From: an uncultured Gammaproteobacteria bacterium
Lineage (GTDB): Bacteria; Pseudomonadota; Gammaproteobacteria; Nitrosococcales; Methylophagaceae
Direction: 5' to 3'
DNA: 64,000 nt
Assembly (NCBI GenBank): GCA_905479075.1
Contig: CAJQLA010000002.1
Span: 119,876-183,875 of the forward strand
Shown here: positions 57,281-64,000 of the stretch, piece by piece
Position numbering within the stretch: the stretch's first letter is position 1
Layout of the letters: each line of letters opens with the position of its first letter
The notes under the pieces: generated by a model
What the model was told of the DNA's origin: nothing
Databases searched by the model: none
The model's input: the letters and a program-made list of their open reading frames with translations, nothing else
Position numbers and translations under genes: made by a program

Positions 57281-58096
57281 ATGTACTTATTAAAACGGTT
57301 TTTTATAACAGCTTTTATTGCCTTGATTTTTTCATTAGCCAATGCCAGCTCTGAAGTGGACACACTTTTACCTGAAATGGTGAAAATACCTGCGGGTGAA
57401 TTTGAAATGGGCTGTGTTAGTGGTATTGACTGTAAAGCACGTGAATTACCTGTTCATACTGTGAAGATTCCTAGTTTTATGATGTCTAAAACAGAGATGA
57501 CAGTTGATGCTTGGTACGCTTGTGTTAAGGCAAAAGCGTGCCCTGAGCCGGAAGGTGGAGGGGGGGAGCAAGGTAATATGCCGGCATCTTATATATCTTG
57601 GGATGATGTGCAGTTATTTATACTGTGGATTAATGCTGAAACTGGTGAAGAATATCGTTTGCCCTCTGAAGCTGAGTGGGAGTATGCAGCGAGAGCAGGA
57701 ACTAAGACACCATTTAATACAGGTAATTGTATAACTGCTGGGCAAGCTAATTTTGAAGGTAATGCTTTTAAACCAGCCGGTTGTAAGGAAGAAGGAGAGT
57801 ACAGAAAGCAATCGATTCCTGTCGCCAGCTTTGCTCCTAATGCTTTTGGCTTACATGACATGCATGGCAATGTGTGGGAGTGGGTTGAGGATTGCTGGCA
57901 TTGGTCTTACGAAGATGGGCCTGCTGATGGCAGTCCTTGGACAGGGAAAGCGAGTGAGTGTGAACGTCATGTGATGCGAGGTGGTGCATGGCACGGAACA
58001 GTTAGTTATATGCGTTCAGCCTATCGGTTTAGATTCCCTAGAGAAGCAAAAAGTGGTGGTATTGGTTTCCGTTTGGTGAAGCCAGTATCGAACTAA
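57281..58096 (+). CDS. Exported SUMF1/FGE-domain protein, non-canonical
   Basis: A 271-residue protein with a signal peptide (about residues 1-23) and a formylglycine-generating-enzyme-type (SUMF1) domain. It starts with the typical PEMVKIPAGEFEMGC and ends with GIGFRLVKP. The segment that carries the catalytic cysteine pair in true formylglycine-generating enzymes (GGSYMC...YC) here reads GGAWHGTVSYMRSAYRFRF with no cysteine. It is therefore not a sulfatase activator and is more like the exported proteins of diverse, mostly unknown function. Several other cysteines could form disulfides. A GTG directly precedes the ATG. Confidence 0.85.
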   Translation: MYLLKRFFITAFIALIFSLANASSEVDTLLPEMVKIPAGEFEMGCVSGIDCKARELPVHTVKIPSFMMSKTEMTVDAWYACVKAKACPEPEGGGGEQGNMPASYISWDDVQLFILWINAETGEEYRLPSEAEWEYAARAGTKTPFNTGNCITAGQANFEGNAFKPAGCKEEGEYRKQSIPVASFAPNAFGLHDMHGNVWEWVEDCWHWSYEDGPADGSPWTGKASECERHVMRGGAWHGTVSYMRSAYRFRFPREAKSGGIGFRLVKPVSN

Positions 58097-58211
58097 AATC
58101 ATCTAGTTTCATGTCATGATTTTTTTGCGCAAAAGTTAATTCTGTTAAATTTATCTTGCCCGAAAGTTGGACTCAATTGGTTAAAAATTGTGTTATATGA
58201 CATATTTGTGG

Positions 58212-58248
58212 TGAGTCATTTAAGGCATAAAACCTAAACAATGACTCA
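58212..58248 (+). ncRNA. Candidate structured RNA or leader hairpin (with the terminator at 58259)
   Basis: A 9-bp perfect inverted repeat, TGAGTCATT and AATGACTCA, encloses 19 bases that include a 3-bp inner AGG/CCT pairing. A terminator hairpin follows ten bases later. The pair of hairpins is separated from the SUMF1-domain stop by about 115 bases and from the TonB-receptor start by more than 90 bases. It may be a small RNA, an attenuated leader, or only the 3' end of the upstream transcript. TTGGAC-N18-TGTTAT at 58167-58196 is a possible promoter. Confidence 0.35.
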
Positions 58249-58258
58249 TCTGAAAATG

Positions 58259-58280
58259 AAAGCCCGAAAGGGCTTTTTTT
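58259..58280 (+). terminator. Rho-independent terminator between the SUMF1-domain gene and the TonB-receptor gene
   Basis: The stem AAAGCCC / GGGCTTT with a GAAA tetraloop is followed by a T run. It lies 160 bases after the upstream stop codon and 92 bases before the receptor start. Confidence 0.9.
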
Positions 58281-58371
58281 ATGGACTTTGATCTGTATAT
58301 TCGCAGAGCTTCATGTGTAACTAACTACTAATAAAAGCGGTTGCACGAAATTTTAGTTCTGGAGAAAGTTG

Positions 58372-60426
58372 ATGAAGTCCATTTTTAAGCCAGTTTTATC
58401 TGGTGTTCTGTTAAGTGCAGCAACTGCTAGTTACGCTGAACATAATGTTGTTTTTGATGATATGACTGTAACAGCAACTCGTTCTGCTCAATCAGCACTT
58501 GATGTGCCAGCAAGTATCAGCAGTAAATCTGGTGATGAAGTTACAGCAGACAAGGCTGTAACACAAAGAGAGTTATTGAATTCAATAGCAGGTGTTCGTA
58601 TTACCCAAACGGGTTCTAATATTGGACATATGACGAGTATTCGGTTACCTACTAGTACTAAAGCACACTACTTGTTCTTGCAAGATGGTGTTCCTCTTCA
58701 GTCATCTGGCTTTTTTAACCATAACGGTCTTGCTTATAGCAATTTCAGTTCAGCAGGTTCAGTTGAAGTATTAAAAGGTGCAGGTACAGCACTGTATGGT
58801 TCTGATGCTGTAGGTGGAACAATTAACGTTATATCAAATAATCCAATGGATAATTTGGGTGCCAAGATTTCTACAGAAATTGGTAGTGATAGTTTCAGAC
58901 GTTACGCTGCTACATTTGGTAGTGAAATTAATGAAAACTCGGCTATTTCAGTGCATATGAGTGATGCTGACAGTAATGGTTTTCGTCACAACTCAGAGTT
59001 TGATCGTCAAGAATTTGCACTTAATTATGTTAATGACTTAAATGATGACAACACTATCAAGATATCTCTAAGCGCTAATAAGTTTGAATCAGAAATGACC
59101 AGTGATATTAGAGGATTTAGAAATTTTAGAGATAATCCTTCATCGGCAGGACGGAATGTTGAAAACGTTCTTGCGTTAGGTATTGACCCTATTCGAAAAT
59201 TTGATTATGCACGTTTAAGTGCTGAGTGGCAGCATCAGCTAAATGACATGACCGACTTAAGCACGATTATTTATTATAGAAATAATCGTAATCGTTATTC
59301 AGCAACGTGGGAGCAAAATGTCTCAAAAAATGATAATGAAGAAAAAACGTTAGGACTATTATTTAAAGCGAATATGGATTTTGGGAATTATCGTGTCATT
59401 TCGGGTGTTGATGTTGAATACACTGAAGGTGAACGTAAAACCACGCAGGAATTTGACGCTCTAGTTGGTTTTGGTATGCCTGTATTGATACCTACGGGCG
59501 ATATTTTTGACTATGAGGTTGACTACAAGGCATTAGCACCTTATGCAAGATTAGAAATGGATTTGTCTGATAAATTAACTATTGGTTTAGGTGCTAGATA
59601 TGACATCAATCAATTTGACTATACCAACAAGACTTCAAATGGTGTTTATGGAGATACTTATTTTCGTCCTGATTCTGGAGAAGACAATACCTATAATCAT
59701 TTCAGTCCAAAAGCTGATATCACTTATCGTGTCACTGACAATCAAACAGTTTATGCGCGTTATGCTAATGGCTTCCGTATCCCTCAAGTCAGTACTCTAT
59801 ATTCGTTAAAGGATGATGAAAGAGCAGGTAGTTTTGACGAAGAAACAACAGATACATTTGAAATTGGTTATAAATTAAGAACTGAGCAGCACCAATTTGA
59901 AACTGCTCTCTATCATCTGGTTATCGATGATACGATTGTATCGACAAGCGATGGGGTTTTTAGTGTCAACACAAACGCAGGGAAAACATTGCATAGTGGT
60001 GTTGAATTTTCCTTAGCATCACAATGGACTGATGAATGGGCAACAAAAGTGGCTTATAGTTTCTCAAAACATGAGTATGAAGATAGTGATAGTTTTGGGG
60101 ATAATGAACAAGCTAGAGCACCAGAAAACCTAGCAAATGTTCGTTTGATCTATACACCTGAAGCAGTAAAAGGCCTATTTACCGTACTTGAATGGGAACA
60201 TATTGGTTCTTCTTGGATGGATGATGGTAATACAATGCGTTATGGTGGTCATGATATTGCTAATTTCAAGATGAATTATGAAATTAATTCTCATCTGACT
60301 GTATTCGGACGTGTTAATAATATTACTAATCGTCTTTATGCTGAAAGTGCACAACTGCGGTTCGGTGAAAACTACACACCTGGTGCACCGAGACAAGCTT
60401 TTGTTGGTATCGAGTACAAGCTTTAA
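58372..60426 (+). CDS. TonB-dependent outer-membrane receptor
   Basis: A 684-residue outer-membrane transporter. A signal peptide ends at SYA (about residue 22). A TonB-box-like stretch (DDMTVTATR) and a plug domain (about residues 35-150, with VEVLKGAGTALYGSDAVGGTINV) are followed by a 22-strand-type barrel with repeated aromatic/acidic strands. The start at ATG 58372 is supported by GGAGAAAG. The ligand cannot be read from the sequence; candidates are siderophores, haem, copper complexes or cobalamin. The next two genes, a beta-propeller with clustered cysteines and a thioredoxin-like protein, may be part of the same uptake function, though a weak terminator separates them. Confidence 0.93.
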   Translation: MKSIFKPVLSGVLLSAATASYAEHNVVFDDMTVTATRSAQSALDVPASISSKSGDEVTADKAVTQRELLNSIAGVRITQTGSNIGHMTSIRLPTSTKAHYLFLQDGVPLQSSGFFNHNGLAYSNFSSAGSVEVLKGAGTALYGSDAVGGTINVISNNPMDNLGAKISTEIGSDSFRRYAATFGSEINENSAISVHMSDADSNGFRHNSEFDRQEFALNYVNDLNDDNTIKISLSANKFESEMTSDIRGFRNFRDNPSSAGRNVENVLALGIDPIRKFDYARLSAEWQHQLNDMTDLSTIIYYRNNRNRYSATWEQNVSKNDNEEKTLGLLFKANMDFGNYRVISGVDVEYTEGERKTTQEFDALVGFGMPVLIPTGDIFDYEVDYKALAPYARLEMDLSDKLTIGLGARYDINQFDYTNKTSNGVYGDTYFRPDSGEDNTYNHFSPKADITYRVTDNQTVYARYANGFRIPQVSTLYSLKDDERAGSFDEETTDTFEIGYKLRTEQHQFETALYHLVIDDTIVSTSDGVFSVNTNAGKTLHSGVEFSLASQWTDEWATKVAYSFSKHEYEDSDSFGDNEQARAPENLANVRLIYTPEAVKGLFTVLEWEHIGSSWMDDGNTMRYGGHDIANFKMNYEINSHLTVFGRVNNITNRLYAESAQLRFGENYTPGAPRQAFVGIEYKL

Positions 60427-60457
60427 TTCGTAACTAATAAAACTTTAGAAAGATGAT

Positions 60458-60493
60458 AGGGTCTAGTTGTTATTAACAGCTAGGCCCTGTTTT
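60458..60493 (+). terminator. Hairpin with short T run after the TonB receptor gene
   Basis: A 12-bp stem (AGGGTCTAGTTG / CAGCTAGGCCCT with U-G wobbles) around a 7-base loop is followed by GTTTTA. The stem is strong but the T run is short, so termination is probably partial. Confidence 0.6.
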
Positions 60494-60506
60494 ATAAGAG
60501 GATATT

Positions 60507-61712
60507 ATGAATACACATCGATTTTTCACTTCACGGCTTATTAGCTTATGTCTTATTTTCAACAGTGCTATGGCTGTGGCAGAAAGCAATGTAGAGAAGC
60601 AGGATGCTTATTCAGTTGAGAATGTAGCGAGTGTTGATGCTAAATATGTCGATGACACGTTGCATCTATTATTAGGAAAAAAGATACGAGGTAAAGATAG
60701 TCTTTGGTATCAGTATTCACATGATCAAGCGAAAACTTGGTCTGAGGCCGTCAATATTACAAAAGGCTTGAAAATAGAAGCTCGTTTTCATCGTGGTAAT
60801 GATGCAAGGCTCGCTGTGCAAGGTAACAATATTGTTGTCGTGTGGATGAGTAAGAAAGAAGGCGCACCACATAACTCTGGACCCATGGTTGCCATGGTTT
60901 CGAATGATGCGGGGCAAAGTTGGAATGAGATTGACTCACCAGCAGATTGGCGAGAGGGTTCTCATGGCTTTTTTGCAATGGATGCTAACGACAAATCAAT
61001 CAGTTTAGCTTGGTTAGACAGTCGAAAGGATGCAGGTAAGGGTGCTGCCCAGGGGTTGCAATACTCAACGAGCTTTGATGGCGGGACGACTTGGTCTAAG
61101 AATAAAACATTAGATGATCGTAGCTGTGCTTGCTGCTGGAATACCGCTTATTTTAATGGCGATGATTTTTATGTGCTATATCGTGATAAAGATCCTTCTG
61201 ATATGGCTATAGGTAGAGTTGATAGTGAACAACAATGGCAACGGTTAAGCACAGTAGGTCAATTTAACTGGGACTTCCAAGGTTGCCCACATATTGGCGG
61301 TAGTTTAGTTTTTGATGATCAAAACAAGCTTTTCCATGCCACAGTGGGAACAGGTCATAATAAATACAGTGGCGCATTTTATTTAAACTCGACTGATTTA
61401 GGTCAGAGCTGGAGTGAGCCTGTACAGTTGGGAGATGAGACAGCTGTACATAGTGATGTTGCAGTAACAGAAGATGGGAACTTACTTGCTGCATGGGACT
61501 ATATCAGTGATAAAGGTTTCCAAGTGGTTTATGCAAGTTCTGCTGATCAGGGTAAAACATGGCAAGCGCCTATTCAAATTTCGCAATCAGGTGTTAGAGC
61601 ATCACATCCAAGAGTCATTGCAATGAAAGATAGCTTTTTATTACTGTGGACTGAAGGTAAAGAAAGAAAACCACATGTACTTCATAGTGAGAGAATTATT
61701 CTTGGAGAGTAA
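60507..61712 (+). CDS. Exported Asp-box (sialidase-like) beta-propeller with CxCC motif
   Basis: A 401-residue protein with a signal peptide (about residues 1-25, ending VAE) and a sialidase-like BNR fold. Five Asp boxes are visible (SHDQAKTW, SNDAGQSW, SFDGGTTW, STDLGQSW, SADQGKTW), as in a six-bladed propeller. It also has a cysteine cluster at C207, C209 and C210 (RSCACCWN) and a further C260 followed by PH. Such CxCC propellers occur next to TonB-dependent receptors and thioredoxin-like proteins. Sialidase activity is not likely, since a typical N-terminal RIP arginine is not apparent. The cysteines may bind a metal or haem, but this is a guess. Confidence 0.85.
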   Translation: MNTHRFFTSRLISLCLIFNSAMAVAESNVEKQDAYSVENVASVDAKYVDDTLHLLLGKKIRGKDSLWYQYSHDQAKTWSEAVNITKGLKIEARFHRGNDARLAVQGNNIVVVWMSKKEGAPHNSGPMVAMVSNDAGQSWNEIDSPADWREGSHGFFAMDANDKSISLAWLDSRKDAGKGAAQGLQYSTSFDGGTTWSKNKTLDDRSCACCWNTAYFNGDDFYVLYRDKDPSDMAIGRVDSEQQWQRLSTVGQFNWDFQGCPHIGGSLVFDDQNKLFHATVGTGHNKYSGAFYLNSTDLGQSWSEPVQLGDETAVHSDVAVTEDGNLLAAWDYISDKGFQVVYASSADQGKTWQAPIQISQSGVRASHPRVIAMKDSFLLLWTEGKERKPHVLHSERIILGE

Positions 61713-62204
61713 ATGATGACCTTATTAAGAATAAGTTTACTCGCACTATTATTGGGTCTCTGTGGTTTTAAATCTGCTGAACAAACGGTTAACCCTTTTG
61801 TTAAAGGCTCGTTTACTGCGATACAACAGCAACATCAAAAAACACCACATTTAATCGTGTTCTGGAGTCAAGACTGTGCCTATTGCATGAAAGAACTAGA
61901 GATGCTCGGAAGTGTGTTAAAAAAACACCCTGATTTAGTTCTAGTGACGGTAGCGACTGATCCATTTTTAGATGAACAGTTTATCCAAAGTAAAATGGCC
62001 AGTTTTGGCTTACAGGATGTAGAAAAATGGGTATTTGCCAGTGACTATCCAGAAACGCTGTATTTCGATGTTGATAAGCGTTGGAGAGGCGAGTTGCCAT
62101 TAACTTATTTGATCGATCACGATAACAATAAAATCAAAAAAAGTGGCATGTTGAAACACGAGCAATTACAGACTTGGTTAAGTACTATTTCTCAAACAGA
62201 CTAA
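61713..62204 (+). CDS. Exported thioredoxin-fold protein (TlpA-like)
   Basis: A 163-residue protein with an N-terminal hydrophobic signal (about residues 1-19) and a thioredoxin-like domain with the pair C55-A-Y-C58 (SQDCAYCMKE). The downstream proline in ELPLTYLI marks the cis-proline loop. The start overlaps the stop of the propeller gene (TAAATG region), and GGAGAG lies just upstream. Co-translation with the cysteine-rich propeller suggests it keeps that protein's cysteines reduced, which is an inference from gene order. Confidence 0.88.
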   Translation: MMTLLRISLLALLLGLCGFKSAEQTVNPFVKGSFTAIQQQHQKTPHLIVFWSQDCAYCMKELEMLGSVLKKHPDLVLVTVATDPFLDEQFIQSKMASFGLQDVEKWVFASDYPETLYFDVDKRWRGELPLTYLIDHDNNKIKKSGMLKHEQLQTWLSTISQTD

Positions 62205-62301
62205 TTTATTAATTCGCTTAATCTTGTTGGGATATAGCCGTATTTGAGTCTATGTCAGATTAACGTAGAATAGTGCCATCAAAACGAATTAGGACATACT
62301 G

Positions 62302-62553
62302 ATGTTAGATCCAAAAAAAATTGAAGAAGTAGTACAAGGTCTCACTAGTGCCTTACCACCAGGCCTAGTGGCTATGCAGGCTGATGTTGAAAAGAACTTC
62401 CGTTCTGCTTTAAGTGGTATGTTTGCTAAGCTTGATTTAGTGACACGCGAGGAATTCGATGTGCAAACACAAGTTTTACAAAGAACGCGTGAGAAGTTAG
62501 AAGCTTTAGAATTGCGTGTTGCCGCACTAGAACAACCTACGACGGAAGATTAA
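62302..62553 (+). CDS. ubiK: Ubiquinone biosynthesis accessory factor UbiK (YqiC/BMFP family)
   Basis: An 83-residue mostly helical protein. The start MLDPKKIEEVVQGL and the C-terminal coiled coil (REEFDVQTQVLQRTREKLEALELRVAALE) match the YqiC family, which aids aerobic ubiquinone synthesis in E. coli and Salmonella by interacting with UbiJ. The ribosome-binding site is AGGACA. ppnP follows eight bases later, then a terminator, and comM beyond it; ubiK upstream of comM is a known gammaproteobacterial arrangement. Confidence 0.92.
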   Translation: MLDPKKIEEVVQGLTSALPPGLVAMQADVEKNFRSALSGMFAKLDLVTREEFDVQTQVLQRTREKLEALELRVAALEQPTTED

Positions 62554-62560
62554 TTTACCC

Positions 62561-62875
62561 ATGTCAGAATTTAATAATGTCACGGTGACCCGTGAAGCCA
62601 ATGTTTATTTCGATGGTAATGTTACTAGCCGTGCTGTCAGCTTTGAAGACGGCACTGTAAAAACACTAGGTATTATGATGCCAGGTGATTACACCTTTGG
62701 TACCGAAAAAGCTGAGTTAATGGAAATCTTAGCAGGCGAATTGACGTATCGAGTGAAAGGAACACAAGACTGGTTACCTATTAAAGGCGGTGAATCATTT
62801 AATGTGCCGGGCAAGTCATCGTTTGATTTAAAAATAGCCAAACTTGTTGATTACTGTTGCTCTTACCTCGATTAA
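62561..62875 (+). CDS. ppnP: Pyrimidine/purine nucleoside phosphorylase PpnP (YaiE)
   Basis: A 104-residue small cupin that phosphorolyses nucleosides to free base and ribose-1-phosphate, with broad base preference in E. coli. The family pattern is clear: FNNVTVTREANVYFDGNVTSR at the start, GIMMPGDYTFGT, the metal-free cupin core with EILAGELTYRVKG, and the end SSFDLKIAKLVDYCCSYL. It lies eight bases after ubiK and is followed by a terminator. Confidence 0.95.
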   Translation: MSEFNNVTVTREANVYFDGNVTSRAVSFEDGTVKTLGIMMPGDYTFGTEKAELMEILAGELTYRVKGTQDWLPIKGGESFNVPGKSSFDLKIAKLVDYCCSYLD

Positions 62876-62895
62876 GAGGCATGGGATAGTTGAAC

Positions 62896-62925
62896 AAAAA
62901 GGCCGCTGTGTAAGCGGCCTTTTTG
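62896..62925 (+). terminator. Rho-independent terminator of ubiK-ppnP
   Basis: The stem AGGCCGCT / AGCGGCCT with a 5-base loop is flanked by A and T runs, so it can work in either direction. It begins about 20 bases after ppnP. Confidence 0.92.
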
Positions 62926-62984
62926 TTTTATGTGAAGCTGTCTAGTGTATTATTAGAGCTGACAAAAATAGATAAGGATATCTA

Positions 62985-64000
62985 ATGAGTATTGCAACGG
63001 TTTTTAGCCGGGCTATTGTTGGAACGCAAGCCCAAGTTATTACAGTCGAAGTACACTTATCGAATGGTTTGCCTAGTATGTCCATCGTTGGCATGGCAGA
63101 AACAGCGGTTAAAGAAAGTAAAGACCGAGTACGTTCAGCCCTGATCAATACTCAGTTCAATTTCCCCCAAAGTCGCGTCACTATTAATTTAGCGCCTGCC
63201 GATTTACCCAAAGAGAGTGGCCGTTTTGATTTACCTATTGCCATTGGTATTTTGGCTGCATCAGGTCAAATTCCTCGAGAGTCTATACGGGATAAAGAAT
63301 TCATTGGGGAATTAGGCTTAACAGGTGAATTGCGTTCTGTTCGGGGTGTGTTACCGAGTGCGCTGGCGGTGAGTAAAAATGGCAGGGTACTTATTCTGCC
63401 AGAAGTGAATATGGATGAAGCAGCGCTAATTAACAACAGCCAAAGTTTCGGCGCCCCGCACCTATTAGCCGTGTGTAGTTATTTACATGGCCAACAAGAT
63501 TTATTGACTGTTGAATCGGTGAGTAAACCCGATAAAATTAATTATCCTGATCTGTCTGATGTAAAAGGCCAAGCTCAGGCTAGAAGAGCTTTGGAAGTCG
63601 CAGCTGCAGGATCGCATAGCATTCTTTTTTCGGGACCACCTGGCACTGGTAAAACAATGTTAGCCAGTAGGTTGTCGGGGATTCTAGGTGAAATGACAGA
63701 AGATGAAGCAGTTGATACGGCAACGGTTCATTCAATTTCTTCCTATGGCTTTAAACCTAGCCAGTGGCGTCAAAGACCTTTTCGTGCACCTCACCACACG
63801 GCATCAGCTGTTGCTATGGTGGGTGGAGGCGGTCAACCAAAACCAGGTGAGATTTCATTAGCTCATAATGGTGTGTTATTTCTTGATGAACTGCCAGAGT
63901 TTGATCGACGGGTGTTGGAAGTATTAAGAGAGCCCATCGAATCAGGAAAAATCACAATATCAAGGGCAGCACAGCAGGCGGAATTTCCTGCGCGCTTCCA
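62985..64000 (+). CDS. comM: Competence-type Mg-chelatase-like ATPase ComM/YifB (3' end outside window)
   Basis: The frame is open from ATG 62985 to the last base, 338 codons, and cut off by the window edge. The start [13 protein letters not shown] and the N-terminal S5-like fold ([23 protein letters not shown]) are typical of ComM/YifB. The AAA+ P-loop is G217-PPGTGK-T, followed by the Mg-chelatase motif [24 protein letters not shown]. ComM is a hexameric branch-migration helicase needed for DNA integration in natural transformation, and is also present in non-competent species. Its presence alone does not show that this organism takes up DNA. Confidence 0.95.
   Translation, partial: MSIATVFSRAIVGTQAQVITVEVHLSNGLPSMSIVGMAETAVKESKDRVRSALINTQFNFPQSRVTINLAPADLPKESGRFDLPIAIGILAASGQIPRESIRDKEFIGELGLTGELRSVRGVLPSALAVSKNGRVLILPEVNMDEAALINNSQSFGAPHLLAVCSYLHGQQDLLTVESVSKPDKINYPDLSDVKGQAQARRALEVAAAGSHSILFSGPPGTGKTMLASRLSGILGEMTEDEAVDTATVHSISSYGFKPSQWRQRPFRAPHHTASAVAMVGGGGQPKPGEISLAHNGVLFLDELPEFDRRVLEVLREPIESGKITISRAAQQAEFPARF

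Noticed and set aside
57281..58096. Calling the SUMF1-domain gene a sulfatase-activating enzyme
   Set aside because: The catalytic cysteine pair is absent and there is no sulfatase gene nearby.
60507..61712. Calling the propeller gene a true sialidase
   Set aside because: Asp boxes occur in many non-sialidase propellers; the catalytic arginine context of sialidases is not apparent and no sialic acid genes are near.

Overview
The window looks like a chromosome segment of a free-living gammaproteobacterium with a fairly low GC content (about 40% by eye). Gene content and order support this: mreBCD-mrdAB-mltB-rlpA-dacA-ybeD-lipB-lipA, recC-recB-recD, efp with epmA and epmB, mutM beside rpmB-rpmG, a sigma-32 promoter before htpG, and hslO. 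The short-type citrate synthase, the sulfide:quinone-reductase-like protein and the TRAP permeases would fit a marine Thiotrichales/Piscirickettsiaceae-like lineage, but that placement is a guess. I see no tRNA, rRNA, CRISPR, phage or insertion sequence. Almost everything reads as core chromosome with a few accessory clusters.

Layout. 1-2.5 kb: the 3' part of a stand-alone EF-G gene and a cold-shock gene, both ending in near-identical terminators. 3-6.2 kb: katG and a pirin. 6.2-12.5 kb: rluD, a second cold-shock gene, mutM, and a gliding-type ABC exporter operon (ATPase, permease, GldG-like, DUF4340). 12.6-17.2 kb (minus strand): rpmB-rpmG, a thioredoxin-like protein, a lone acetolactate-synthase-type enzyme and gatCA without gatB. 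17.3-28.5 kb (plus): the rod-shape and cell-wall block, running into D-amino-acid aminotransferase, ybeD, lipB and lipA. 28.6-33 kb: citrate synthase and the EF-P modification set. 33-41 kb (mostly minus): TRAP permeases, yaaA, a phosphatase-family protein, a YeaQ-type membrane protein, dodecin, and a two-gene NAD(P)H/iron-sulfur/molybdopterin oxidoreductase. 41-47.4 kb: htpG, hslO, and a cluster with an SQR-like flavoprotein, a small lipoprotein, an exported intradiol-dioxygenase homologue and an exported DsrE-like protein. 47.5-56.9 kb: recCBD, sixA and an exported superoxide-reductase-like protein. 57.2-62.2 kb: a SUMF1-domain protein, a TonB-dependent receptor, an Asp-box beta-propeller and a thioredoxin-like protein. 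62.3-64 kb: ubiK, ppnP and the start of comM.

The most interesting observations are these. The mreB-mreC junction has a rho-independent terminator, and mreC homology begins at an ATT codon rather than ATG, so two independent devices could keep MreC low relative to MreB. The tail of the EF-G gene plus its terminator is duplicated behind the cold-shock gene. gatB is missing from its expected place. Two intergenic regions hold terminator-type structures not tied to an annotated gene end, which suggests small RNAs or leaders. The SQR/dioxygenase/DsrE cluster and the TonB receptor/CxCC propeller/thioredoxin cluster are the best candidates for poorly described functional modules; their functions are inferred from neighbourhood only.
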